This document shows, one piece after another, positions 24,511 through 36,475 of a DNA stretch of 64,000 nt. The notes under the pieces were generated by a model that worked only from the letters and a program-made list of their open reading frames with translations, did no database searches and was not told the DNA's origin. The position numbers and the translations under genes were made by a program. This DNA is from Megascapheus bottae (taxonomy: Eukaryota > Chordata > Mammalia > Rodentia > Geomyidae): NCBI GenBank assembly GCA_024803745.1, contig JANJXV010000013.1, positions 5,518,001 through 5,582,000 of the forward strand, in the 5' to 3' direction. Position 1 is the stretch's first letter. Each line of letters opens with the position of its first letter.

Positions 24511-24690
24511 TATAATATATACTATATGTATTATACATATAACATATATAATACATTATCATATATACTGTTATAGTAGTATAATATATGGTATAATAGT
24601 ATAATTATACTAATATATACAATATAGTAATAGAATTGTATATTTTATATAATAATTGTACATAAATATAATTAATGGTAATAATGTTAA
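24511..24690. repeat. AT-rich, partly palindromic block
   Basis: About 180 bp of TATA/ATAT with many short inverted repeats, such as TATATACTATATGTATTATA. Confidence 0.85.
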
Positions 24691-26023
<1,333 letters not shown>

Positions 26024-26844
26024 TGGTGATAGGTAGAAAAGAGAACAGCAAAGAAACATATGTATATCCCATTAGGAGACTTTGAACTGAGGACTGTAAG
26101 AGCCAGTTCGAAGAGATCATGTATGTCCTAGGTGATTTTGCCAAGAAATTTATTTTTTTAACTCAAATATCTGTAGACTAAATAAATTAATTTACTCAAA
26201 AAGTACCTAGCTTGTAGATTCTATCTCCTTTTATATATCCTTGGAGTCAATGAATCCATCTTCTCTGATGAAATGAAATTGAAGAGAATCTCAGGAGGAA
26301 ATTCCTTCCCTCCACAATTGATCTCAGTTTGTTGTAAGCATTAAGGCTCTTGCTTCCCCACTAAGGCATGTTTGCCTGAAGATAATCTGCCTTGATTAAC
26401 TTTACAGCAGGTTAAATTATTTCCCTCAGGAGACTCACCAACCTGTAAGGCAGGAATCCCATCTCATCTCTCTACCTCCCTAAATTCCCAGTCTGTAGGG
26501 TATTTCTTTAAGCCAAATGTTGCTTTCTTTTTGATAAATTGGATGGAAACAGCCATTCATCTTACATAATGAATCCAGTGCTAGTTGCTATGATGCCTAA
26601 AACTCAGCAACTGAAGCCTTTTTGCTGATGGCCTTAACCATCATTTCTGTCCTTTGATTCAAGACAGGAAGCACACTGGCATAATGGATGCCATGATACA
26701 CAACTTGAAGATTAATATCTCCTAGCAACTATAATCAGATGTTCCTTGTGAAGAAAGGCAAAGGTAATGGGAAGTTCCTAAAACCAAATACAATTTTTCA
26801 AAAGTATCATTCAGATCTGAATCTCTCACAACTCAACTCCTAAT
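26024..26844. other. Diverged intron
   Basis: No gene or recent repeat recognised downstream of the SUMO1 pseudogene tail. Confidence 0.4.
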
Positions 26845-27140
26845 TATTCAAGAGGCCGAGATAGGGAGGAATGAGATTTAAAGCCAGTGCTGGAATACAC
26901 GAGAGACCCCATCTCAATGAATAACTGGGCAGCATGGAGCATACTTCTTATCCTAGCTAGGTGGAAGGCTGGAGACTGAAATTCCAAGCTATCCTAGGCC
27001 CAAACATCTGCAAGACATCTGTCCCACTGGAAGAAGCTGGGCAGAGTGGTTCATGCCAGCTATAATAGCCTATAACAGGCAGATCATTGTCCAGGTGTAT
27101 GCCCAAAAAGTTAAACCCTGTCTCAGAAATAACCAGAGCA
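26845..27140 (+). repeat. Old B1-like (7SL-derived) SINE copies
   Basis: CTGGGCAGAGTGGTTCATGC, AGGCAGATCATTGTCCAGG and TTAAACCCTGTCTCAGAAAT match a B1-type head and tail. A similar, more diverged piece precedes it. Confidence 0.65.
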
Positions 27141-27142
27141 GA

Positions 27143-27348
27143 GGCTGGGCACCAATGGCTCATGTCTGTAATCCTGGCTACTCAGGAGGCTCAGATCTAA
27201 GGATTGTGGTTCAAAGCCAGTACAGCCAAGAAAGTCTGTGAGACTCCAATATGCTGAAAGTGGAACAGTGGCTCAAGTGGTAGAGTTCTACCTTTGAGTG
27301 AAAAAGCTAAAGGATAACACCCAGCTCCTGAGTTTACACGCTAGTGCC
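27143..27348 (+). repeat. B1-like/Geo chimeric SINE
   Basis: The head GCTGGGCACCAATGGCTCAT... CTACTCAGGAGGCTCAG is B1-like. The right half, AACAGTGGCTCAAGTGGTAG... GCTCCTGAGTTTACACG, is Geo. Confidence 0.88.
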
Positions 27349-27365
27349 AACACACACACACGCGT

Positions 27366-27411
<46 letters not shown>
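27349..27411. repeat. (CA)n microsatellite at a SINE tail
   Basis: CA run interrupted by CGCGTGCG at 27361-27368, starting at the end of the SINE. Confidence 0.95.
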
Positions 27412-29895
27412 GGTCTGAAATTCAAATCCCAGTACTGTTAAAAATGTTTAGAAAAACATATTTTTTTCACCCAATGCCTGGCTTACAGGGCATTTTCTTT
27501 TTGGTGTTTGAGAAGTCCTGGTTCTGGAATTAGAAGCTGTTTGGGATCTTCTCACATCCCTCATTCAGTGGAGGCCAGCCTTATATACCTCTACAGTTTG
27601 CACAAGCTCCTACTGTCACAGGTAGCAAACTCTAAATGTAATGGCTCTGCTTACAGTTGTCTCACCAGCTAGATTCAGAAATTTTGTAGAACAATGGAAC
27701 TATTTTACTCATCTTTTATCTTCAGCACTGAGCAAAGTATTTTGCATAATTAAGAAACCCTTAAGGAATACTGAGACTCAGGGAAAAATAGAGAATAGAT
27801 GGGTAAAATACATGAAACGGTTTCAAGAGGTTGCTAGAATCATGGAAGCTTGATAGCTTCACTTTACTGAATATGGTCAGACTTTTGGACCTTTCTGGTT
27901 CAAAGAGCCACTCATAAGGAGAGCTCATTTGCACCTGAATTCATCTCACTTTTGGATCCATCTTCCATATGATTCCACCTTACCTGCCACTTAGACTCGA
28001 TTTTCTTGTGTTTCCTGTCAATGTACCTACTTCCATCAGAGCTTATTTGCTAACTTCAGGGTGGTTTCCCTGATTGCTTCATTGTCAAAACCCTTCTTTT
28101 GCTGACAAGAAAATTTTGGGATAAGATAGAATTCTATTTTTTCTTCCTTCTGTAGATGTGTTTCTCCACTTGTCAATTGTTCAGTCTAGATCCACATGCT
28201 TCTCCGATATGCCACTTTATCTATTTCTTCCTGGGAGCTTTCTCTTGTTCTCTCCAACTGTATCAAATCCTTAACAAGCAGATCTCTCTTCCTCCAAGGA
28301 ACTCTCTTCTGCAAACAGAAAGGTGTCTCCTCAAAACGCATGCAAAAACTGCCAGTTGAATTGAGTTCTGTTCAGTGGCTGTGCTTGCTCCTTGGAAGGG
28401 CTGGTTGTAGTTCTGTCCTGCAGAGTCTTCCTAATTAGAACTTGAGATCTCCTGTTTTTCTGATTTTCTCAAGGAGGGCCTGGTTGAATGTGCCCAAAAA
28501 AAGGGCTCCGGAAAGAACTTGCAACCAACTTCCAAAGAACTTCCACTTTGAAAGCAAATGGACATGTGAGATTAGACATGGATTGGAAATTGTATGACAT
28601 TGATAACAAGATTCCCTTCCTTTGAAGTGTGTGACATCTGATGCAGATGACATGTGTTTGTGTTCTGGCTTACAAAGAGCCAGTGCCCTTCGTAAAGATA
28701 AAGACCTCCGGGCAGCTGTGCAGTGGGAGTAAAAGAACCACAAATTCTGTTTGCCCTGTCTTCCTATCAAAGGTTTTGTTGCTATATTTACAGAAATATT
28801 CCTTTGAAGAGGAAAAAATGGCTTATTCTGATCATGAGACTTTTGAAATGTTCATCCATAAATTCTAGTGAAACAGACACACCGATAGCTGGTGGTCATA
28901 GTAAATGTCTGGAACTTCTCCATCTTGAAGCCTTTGCATCCTGGTCCCCTCCAGAATTGCTCTTTGTCTCCTGAATCACTCTCATGGGTTACTGGACTAT
29001 ACTTCTTATGCTGTGTCATACTGACAATTACTTCTGCATCTGCCTTCCCTGTAAAATGCCATTGTTTTTCTCATTTACCATGGCATCCACAATATATCAC
29101 ATAATATTCAGTGTGTTTATTCAATATGATTCAAAGTATAATTGCATAGTTTATGGCCTCTAAAAGTTACATAGTACTGGTTACCTTCTGAGCTGTTGTT
29201 CCATGAGATGGGTTGATCACTTTCCCCAATGGAAAGACGTGGAGAGCACGTGGCATATCACCGAGTTGGTCCTCAATATAAATTCTACTCTGAGATACCC
29301 TGGCATGTGTTTACTACCAATAGAAACCTTAGGTCCAGGTCTGACACTTAATAAAGAGACAGGTAAGTGATAGGTAGGCAGGTAGATGGATGGAAAAAGA
29401 AAATATAGATGAACTGGAGAAGGGTCCCAGGGCACACTGGCAGTTTCCACTTCTGCTTCCTAGCCTAGAGTAGTTCATAAATGAGTGAGTGAGTGGATGG
29501 ATGAGTTATACCGGGTCCATGTGTAATGTCCCAGCTTGAAGCTTTAGTGCTAAAGTTAAAAGATTGTGCTGTTAGAATAAAACGCCGATAATATTTATAT
29601 AAACTATAAATATCAGAAATACACATACTAACTTTGAGAATTGCTTCCATCCATTTTTCCTCTTTAAATTTCTGAATGATTGGGAGAGGTAGGACCATTT
29701 CTTGAAGGCATTCCATTAAGACAGAGCTATTGAGCAGGAATAAGATGAAGAGCAGACTGTAGTGTGGTATTTGGCCTCTTGACAGTTTTTGAAAAGCCAT
29801 TGAGGAAATAGTACAAGGATTTTTTTTTAAAATGTATGTAGGGAAGAGACAACAAGGAGGTAAACCTAAGTAATCTACTGCCTGTAACACAAGAG

Positions 29896-29896
<1 letters not shown>
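27412..29896. other. Diverged intron
   Basis: About 2.5 kb without a recognised gene. Several 60-110-codon frames on both strands lack domain similarity and conserved start context. A short GATG/GTAG-rich run lies at 29355-29395. Confidence 0.4.

Positions 29897-29931
<35 letters not shown>
29897..29931. repeat. (CA)n microsatellite
   Basis: Pure CA run, about 17 units. Confidence 0.95.
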
Positions 29932-29932
<1 letters not shown>

Positions 29933-30582
29933 TTACTTTGTGCCATACTGACCTGAGGACTTTCATCGGCCATTCATTCATCCTTACAACCTTCCAGGTG
30001 GTTCCCTCCAAGTTCATTGAATGGCACTAATTGTATGATGCATCCTATATGTCATAAATACAAAAGTAAGATGAGTGAGTGAAATTGTAAGATGGCATGC
30101 GTGCCTAAACATCATTTGGTTTGAAATCATAAATGGATGCATTTTAACATGCACATCCTCCAGTATTTGAATCCCATTCTACAGATGAGATGAACACGGG
30201 ACACTCACTGGAATGAAACAGTTTTTCCTAACTCACACACTTGGGTTCTGACTAGTTGAGTTCTATTTAACCTTGTTTTGAGAGAACCTTCTTTCCTGGG
30301 CTCTGTGTATAAGATACAAAAACCAGTGAGGTACTCCATGATACAAGTAGAGAAATCAAAATAAAAGATAAACCTAAGGCAAGGGAACTAAAGTGAAACC
30401 AAGGAAAAATAAGCCCCTCTACACATCAATTTACAATAACAAGTTTAAGACCATGTACAGGCTAGCAACTTGTTACAGAGACAGGAAGGAATTGCATTCT
30501 CTGGAGGGACTTAGAATCTCATTTCCAGAGATGTTCATGAATTTCAAAGAACTGACTGATCTTTGCAGAATGTTGTTTTTTT
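29932..30582. other. Unassigned intron
   Basis: No coding signal or known repeat recognised. Confidence 0.4.
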
Positions 30583-30598
30583 AACACACATATTTTTT

Positions 30599-31289
30599 TC
30601 ATATATTTTTTATTGTAATTAATAGGATTACATGATATTTGCCAGATGGATGGTGCATTAATTCCCATACATTGATACCCTTTCACATGTCTTGGTCCCC
30701 TTTTCCCTCCCCCCCCACCTCCACTCCTCATCTTGTTTTCCCCAGTTCCCTACCCAGTTCCCTACCCAATTTCAAATAACCAAATACAAATATATCCGAT
30801 ATATCAGGTAACAAAGTGAGATAGGTAACAATATGAGATGACCAAGGGACAGCAAAAGTGATAAGAGATAACATAGTACCTTAAGAACAACAATCATTCA
30901 TTATATGGCTTATGTTTACATCGTATTTTAAATGACAAGTTTAACAAACAATTGTTCAAGGAGGGAATCTCTAATTACAATCACTGGGACTTAGTATTTA
31001 GAACTTAGTCAAAATGAGGCTAAGGGTTTGTATGTCATAGAAACATAGTAATATATGAAATAAAACATTATGTCTATAGAGTCATAGGTTTTTATGTCTA
31101 TATAGTTATGTTTGTATTTCCATTACCATGTCCATAGCTTTGGGTATGCAGTTATTGAGTCCTCGCTCTTGTACTCTTTGGATTTAATAGCCGCATATTA
31201 AGGATACCATGCGCCTTTTGTTCCTTAGGTCTTGACTTGTCTCACTCAACATGATTCGCTCTAGATTTGTCCACTTTCCTGCAAATGCC
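30599..31289 (-). mobile_element. LINE-1 3' region, antisense, with 16-bp duplication
   Basis: The antisense 3' UTR carries TTTATTGTAATTAATAGG, the C-rich tract at 30700-30725 and GTTTTCCCCAGTTCC. It is followed by more internal sequence ending TTGTCCACTTTCCTGCAAAT. Flanked by AAC(A/G)CACATATTTTTT (30583-30598, 31290-31305; one mismatch). It contains a small duplication, CAGTTCCCTACC, at 30743-30770. Confidence 0.9.
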
Positions 31290-31305
31290 AACGCACATAT
31301 TTTTT

Positions 31306-31689
31306 AATCAGGCAATGCTTCTATATCCTTCATAGCATTAAGTAAAACTAGTGGCTGGAAAATTTCATCTGCACTGTGTAAGTTGTGGTCAAATGGGTCT
31401 ATAAGAGGAAAGACATTCAGTGGCCCAGATAGAAGTAGAGATTAGGGACTGAGAGAGGGAAGTCAAGGCAGCCCAGTGGTGCAGAAGAGGCTGGTCTTGC
31501 ATGGGAGGAGCTGAAGAAGGCTGTAAAGGAAGTCTGGCAGACGTGGCCAAGTTTTGTTTTCATTCACAAGTTTCTTTAAGAGCACCCTATAAAAGTCTCT
31601 GCTCTGTGATCCCCTAGTAAGCCATGCTCTTCCTGTCATAGTGTCCCTCAGGCCCCCGTAACCCTATCTTGAGGGCCTTGCCACTGCAG
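31306..31689. other. Unassigned intron
   Basis: No feature recognised. Confidence 0.4.
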
Positions 31690-31985
31690 TCCTCCTATTT
31701 GCAGCAGTTTTTCTTTGGATGTGTGACTCATCCCTCACTTTTTCAGATGTCGCCTCCTGAACACTATATGGACATGCAGCCTTCACTACCCTACACTTAA
31801 GCCGTGATCTCCCTCTCCCTAACAAATACACTCACAATCTATCTCACTATCTGCTTCTTCATACTGGGCTTTGCTCCTCTTTACTCACTAGAATGTAAGC
31901 TTCTGGAGGGTAGTGATTTTCGTGTTTCTGATAGACCCCAAGCTTCTAGAATGAACATTTTCTGAACAAATGAATGAATGAGCAC
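31690..31985 (+). repeat. L2-like ancient LINE 3' end
   Basis: TTTCAGATGTCGCCTCCTGA, then TAGAATGTAAGCTTCTGGAG and a terminal GAACAAATGAATGAATGA, as in L2 3' ends. Confidence 0.65.
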
Positions 31986-33579
31986 ATGTACTCATCCTCA
32001 TGCCTGTTTTCTCCCCTGAATAGAAGCAGCTGGTAACAGACAGCAAGTCTCTTTTTCATTGCCGAATCCTGACATCTAGAAAATTCTCTATGTAAAATCA
32101 CATTTTATACTTAAATGAATGCTACCTCTTTTCCATTTATGGAAGTTTCATTACATTCTTAACTCAGCGTGTCTACCTGAATACGTATAGAAACTCCTGT
32201 CCCCTCTGTCTGCCTTTGCTCAGTATGGGTCAGTGGGGACTTGAATGGATAAATGAGAAATTCTGAAGCCTTTCTCATTCCATAGCTTCTCCTGCCACAA
32301 GCTTACCTTCTAATAATAAACAGAATAGAAGTAGAGTACTTAAGAAATCCAACAGCCTGGTGTTACATATAGTATGTATTTCATGACTTGTTATGATAAA
32401 CCATCACTTTGATAGTATTAAGGTTTTAGAATGGTCAAATCAAACATTCTTGGATGTTTTCCTCCCATTTTTCATATACTCAAGAAAAAAAGTGAACTTT
32501 ATGCAGCACAAAAGACCATAAGACTTTACCTCCAAGCCAGCAAGTTGAGCAAGTGCAAGGGAAAATCAAGCCACAGTATTGTCACATGTGTATACATGTG
32601 TGCACATGTGCGCGCACACACACATGCAGACAGTACACACACATGCCACAGTTACTAGAAAGCAGAAATGTCCTTGTTTTGTTGATGCTTCAGTGAACAA
32701 TGCCAGATAAAACCGACAGATTTGGATTTTAGACTCAGCTAACAAATACTGAACTCCTACTAAGTCCTAAAGTTACAAGATCCCATTGCAGGGATTTGTG
32801 CTTCTCACATTACACTTTCAGAAACCCAGGTGCAGAGGGCTCTTCATTAAGATATTTACAAATGAACCATATATACATTTAGATGTTCAGATGATAATTG
32901 TGTAGCACCAGTAATGAAATTTTAGGATACTCCTTCCCTGCTGCAAGCCGACTACTTAGGAACACTTGAGGCCTTTCTGAAAATGGAATGCCAAAGCTTA
33001 GTCTAACCCTTTTAGCTCAGGTCACAAATAGAGGGCTGCAACTGGGGCTGGGTCAGCCGCTCTGACTTATCTCCGTCAGTCCAAGTGCCTTGATTGTCTA
33101 GTGATTGCGCCTGAAAGTAAGAGCTCTTGAAGACAGTCACATTCGTCTTTAACGCAGGCCATTTTCTGACTATCCAGCTGATGGCATGTAGGGCAAAGGA
33201 CAGTGATTTTAAGATGATTGAATTTATAGTCTTCACCAACCTTCAAACCTAAAGTACCATTCGCATGATGTGGCGAGCGCAGCCTCTGGGCAGACTCAGC
33301 CTTGCTCCTTCCTTCCTCTCTCAGGTGAGAGATCTGTCATGTAGCACTGACATGTAAACTGCTCTGGCAGACTGCCAGAGCCCAGGGAGAGGGAAGGCAG
33401 GCCAGCGTGGGTCCTGTCCCTGGAGATGCTGATGATAGGTTGGCCTCTGGCCATGAGGAATGTGTTCACGCCGGGTCCTCAGGGAGATCAGGGCACTAGA
33501 GAACCATAGAGGACACCAAGAAAGAGGTGTCCCTGGTTACAGTCGTAACGCCACAACTACAGTCTGGTGTGATGAGATG
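31986..33579. other. Diverged intron
   Basis: No gene recognised. A short alternating CA/TG stretch lies at 32580-32645. The frame at 33012-33239 is probably chance. Confidence 0.4.
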
Positions 33580-33585
33580 AGTACC

Positions 33586-33669
33586 TGTTGGGAGCCAGAG
33601 TGGAATCAAACTGTACCTTGACTTGCATCAGATGATGGCTATATTGTCTTATTGCTTTCTGGCCCTATT
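33586..33669 (+). repeat. Inverted copy of the U3 terminus (84 bp)
   Basis: Reads TGTTGGGAGCCAGAGTGG... on the + strand and is the exact reverse complement of 34545-34628. Identity stops at the next base (T versus C). It provides a second U3 integration end directly next to the AGTACC duplication. Confidence 0.97.
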
Positions 33670-34196
33670 TTCGATAGAAGATGTAGCATTTCTTCTAACT
33701 TCTTCTCTATCGTAGCCACCCGGCCCTCCAATGACTCATCATAACTTTCCTCCTTGGTATTCAAACCTGAATTCTGATACTCAATATCTACTGGTTGTTG
33801 TTCCCTTTTCAAGATCTCACTTAGACTCTCTTGGGCTGCGGCATATGGCTCAGCCTCAGGTTCTTCAGAAGGGTCCTTTAACTCATAAAGTTCCCTTAAT
33901 TCAAGATTAAGTTCAGCATTTTCATGTAGAGGATCTATGTATTCACTTACTAAATTCCATACAGTAGCAGCCTCTCTTGGGGTCTTTTCGGGGCCATATA
34001 CATCATAATAATCTAGAATTCTTTTTCCTATCCGCTGCCAGGCTTTTTGGAATTCCTCCTCTATAGACCTCGGGTATGCCTCCTCGACAAACTGTAGGAA
34101 GCTCTGAAGCACCCCTTTTTCCACCCACGTTCCGTGGGCTTCAAATAGGCCTGTTAAGATCGGTAGAAATAACCCATGGCTATTAGCTTGACCCAT
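33639..34196 (-). CDS. Truncated betaretroviral Gag (matrix domain) ORF
   Basis: A 185-codon open frame starting MGQANSHG, with Gly2 suited to N-myristoylation of matrix. The first roughly 100 residues have the betaretroviral matrix pattern, including LQFVEEAYP, a Trp/Arg/Ile helix and the DYYDVYGPEKTP motif. The rest is acidic, with a short coiled-coil-like LEEMLHLL segment. No late domain, capsid or nucleocapsid follows. About 175 codons are gag. The final ten or so (IGPESNKTI and stop) are read from the inverted U3 copy, so the end is an artefact of the rearrangement. No internal stop or frameshift is visible. Could be a relic or an expressed short protein; nothing in the sequence decides this. 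Confidence 0.85.
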   Translation of the reverse strand: MGQANSHGLFLPILTGLFEAHGTWVEKGVLQSFLQFVEEAYPRSIEEEFQKAWQRIGKRILDYYDVYGPEKTPREAATVWNLVSEYIDPLHENAELNLELRELYELKDPSEEPEAEPYAAAQESLSEILKREQQPVDIEYQNSGLNTKEESYDESLEGRVATIEKKLEEMLHLLSKIGPESNKTI

Positions 34197-34240
34197 AATT
34201 TTTACTCCTGACTATACTCTCTTAATAGTCCTACGATGTG

Positions 34241-34250
34241 TTACTCACCA
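34241..34250 (-). promoter_or_regulatory. Probable retroviral major splice donor
   Basis: On the minus strand the leader reads GTG|GTGAGTAA between primer-binding site and gag ATG, a near-consensus donor in the place expected for the major 5' splice site. Its partner acceptor is absent. As an antisense donor inside a Dlg2 intron it is unlikely to matter for Dlg2 splicing. Confidence 0.6.
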
Positions 34251-34288
34251 CAGGGAGGGGTCCTTCACCTTCGTCCCAGATTTTCAGG

Positions 34289-34306
34289 GTCCCTGTTCGG
34301 GCGCCA
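34289..34306 (-). promoter_or_regulatory. Retroviral primer-binding site, tRNA-Lys3 type
   Basis: On the minus strand this reads TGGCGCCCGAACAGGGAC, a perfect 18-base complement of the 3' end of tRNA-Lys3, as used by MMTV and lentiviruses. It lies two bases downstream of the LTR CA terminus. It would prime minus-strand DNA synthesis. Confidence 0.95.
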
Positions 34307-34308
34307 GA

Positions 34309-34628
34309 TGCCGGGGCCAACCGGCAGCAAACCAGGGTTCGCAGATTGGGGTTCCTGAAATAGGGGACAAGGACTAGGAAGAAAAAGAAGAGAGACAGAC
34401 ACACCGGGTCCGGGATGTCCGCAGTCCAGGCAAAGACTGCCGAGACTGCCGCGTTTATTTTCCACCCCCCCTTCTTCCCTCCTCCTCTCCCAGGGAACCT
34501 CCAGGTGTTACATTCATATGGTAATTCTCAGGTCATTTACATAGAATAGGGCCAGAAAGCAATAAGACAATATAGCCATCATCTGATGCAAGTCAAGGTA
34601 CAGTTTGATTCCACTCTGGCTCCCAACA
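34309..34628 (-). repeat. Complete 5' LTR (320 bp) of the class II ERV
   Basis: Begins TGTTGGGAGCC and ends GGCCCCGGCA on the minus strand, with the TG...CA ends of an LTR. An AATAAA signal lies at 34459-34454, followed by a CpG-containing R/U5 with a TG- and pyrimidine-rich stretch (TGTGTCTGTCTCTC). This fits a U3-R-U5 organisation with polyadenylation in R. I see no strong TATA box. Length matches short IAP/MusD-type LTRs. Confidence 0.9.
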
Positions 34629-34652
34629 AGTACCTTTCCATTTGTCTCACAG

Positions 34653-34867
34653 GAGCCAGATGCTGGTGGCTCATATCTGTAATCCTAGCTACCAAGGAGT
34701 CTGAGATGTGAGGATCATGGTTTGAAGCTAGCCTGGGCAAGAAAGTCCAGGAGCCTCTTACCATCAATAAACTATTCAGAATAGGTGGGAAGTGGCTCTG
34801 TGGCTCAAGTGGTAGAGTGTTAGCCTTGAGCAAAAGCAGCTCAGGAATAGTGCCTAGGCCCTGAGTC
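34653..34867 (+). repeat. B1-like/Geo chimeric SINE
   Basis: The head is AGCCAGATGCTGGTGGCTCA... TAATCCTAGCTACCAAGGAG. The right half is TGTGGCTCAAGTGGTAGAGT... TAGGCCCTGAGTC. It begins 18 bp from the retroviral duplication. Confidence 0.88.
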
Positions 34868-36100
34868 TTTTATTATTGTTGTTTACTATGTTGTGTCTTT
34901 TTTTATTTGGCATTCTGTGGTTTAATAATTGATTGGCTCTTTTACTAAGTAATGGTTTCTTTTAAAATATATTTTTTATGACTTGGTACATTCTAAAAGT
35001 ACAGTTTAAAATGACCTTCATTTTCAAATGATACATGCTCACATCAATGCACAATGATCTACTCATCAATGCTTTCACATTGTATTTGATACTGTTAATA
35101 CATATTCCTATGATTTAAATAAGGCAGATAGCAGAAATGCTTTTATGCACAAATACTTTTATTACAAGCCTGAGGGTGTGGCTCAAATAGTGGAATGCCA
35201 GACTCTGAGTTCAAACCTCAATACCAGCCTCCCCTAAAAAGGGATATGAAAGTGCATTGTAAGGTTATTAGTGATTATATGGCTTAACTAAATGGCGCCA
35301 TAATCCATGGTGTATGATTAAAATTTCCTTCTGTAAAATAGGAATAGTGCCTGAGTTTTGAGTTACAGAAAGTAAATACCTCAGCTAGACACACAGTAAG
35401 ATCAAGTACATACTCAGTAGTCACTCAGTGAATGGTGGTATCCTAATCATTGCCTGCTTGGCAATGGGGCTATTTTGCTTTCAACCACAAAGTGTGGTTT
35501 GCTGCTAGCTTCTGCTGCCCTTTTCACTAAAGACAAGGAGTTATTGAAATGGACCACGAAATAAGGAGCTGCCTAGCGCTTAATCAACCTGGACTTGAGC
35601 ATCACCCACAGGGGGCATGTGCTGTGATTTCTGGAGATGGCAGAAGAATTTAGTACAGGGCTGTGTGTTTCCCTCCCACTGGAGACAAATGTGCCCCTAG
35701 GTGACAGGAAGGTGTATGCGCATCATTTTCTGAGAGGAAATTCCAGCCACGTGCTACACAGACCTTCCCTGCCCATTGTCTGTGACTGCTCTGGCCTCTC
35801 AGGCAGGGAAGGAAAGCTACAGGAATAGTCCTGTGATGATGGAGAAGCTCCAAAGCAGAAAAATAACTTCCTTTCATCATCTGCTCTGTTGTCAGACCTG
35901 AGAATAAGAACTTCTCCTGTCCCCTGTGTTTGTGCCAATGAGAACATGCAGAGGCCAAAAACCACAATACATATACCACATTACACTGCAGTGTAATGAG
36001 ACAGGGACAGAGCCTCAGTGATGGCTCAGGAGAAGGAAGGAGCGGGCTGTGGCACTGACACATGCAAAGGTTTGGATGTAAAACGTTTCAGCAATATTCA
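34868..36100. other. Diverged intron with a Geo fragment at 35165-35240
   Basis: 35165-35240 reads GTGTGGCTCAAATAGTGGAA... GAGTTCAAACCTCAATACC, a Geo piece. The overlapping frames at 35637-36063 show no domains. Confidence 0.5.
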
Positions 36101-36104
36101 GAAG

Positions 36105-36475
36105 AGGAGTGCAGGAGGTGATGAGATCACAGGGAGCTCATGAATGAGCTCATCAGCGGTTGGATGGATAATTTGATGGCTTTATTGGAAGACGGTAGAC
36201 ATTCTAGGTGGTGAGGCCTTGGTGGAAGACATAGGTCACTGAGGTGGGCCCTACATGGATGAATGTCATCTCATCCCCACGCCCTTCCTCAGTTACTCTC
36301 TGCTTCCCAGTGGCCATAAAGTGAGCAGCTTTGTCCACTTCATCAGCCTTCACACAAGCCCACAGTGATGGAGCCAAGCAAGTATGGACTGAAACCTCCA
36401 AAGCGTGTCCTCCTGTGAGTTGTTTTATCTCAAGGTACTTGTCGCCTTAGCAGATAGCCAACACAACAGAGGAGA
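36105..36475 (+). repeat. Ancient interspersed repeat, family uncertain
   Basis: Contains GAGGTGATGAGATCACAGGG, GAAGACATAGGTCACTGAGG, TCTGCTTCCCAGTGGCCATA, TATGGACTGAAACCTCCAAA and a TCAAGGTACTTGTCGC end near CCAACACAAC. I recognise this pattern from other mammalian genomes but cannot name the family safely. Confidence 0.45.

Larger units (their letters stand above)
33586..34628 (-). mobile_element. Rearranged class II endogenous retrovirus with two U3 ends
   Basis: A 1043-bp element flanked by direct 6-bp repeats AGTACC (33580-33585 and 34629-34634), the duplication size of betaretroviruses and IAP elements. Read on the minus strand it contains one full LTR (34628-34309), a 2-base spacer, a tRNA-Lys3 primer-binding site, a short leader with splice donor, and the start of gag. 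It then ends in an inverted copy of the first 84 bp of U3 (33669-33586). The LTR 5' terminus TGTTGGGAGCC resembles the start of IAP LTRs. No pro, pol, env, polypurine tract or 3' LTR is present. The two 84-bp arms are identical, so the insertion is probably young. It lies antisense to Dlg2. Confidence 0.92.

Noticed and set aside
27349..27411. CRISPR-like or other functional repeat array
   Set aside because: Simple CA dinucleotide run without spacers.
29465..30017. 154- and 96-codon frames starting with Cys-Val repeats
   Set aside because: Start inside a CA microsatellite and have no recognisable domain.
33586..34628. Ordinary solo LTR or normal 5' half of a full provirus
   Set aside because: The left end is an inverted U3 terminus next to the same 6-bp duplication, so it is neither a solo LTR nor a simple truncation.
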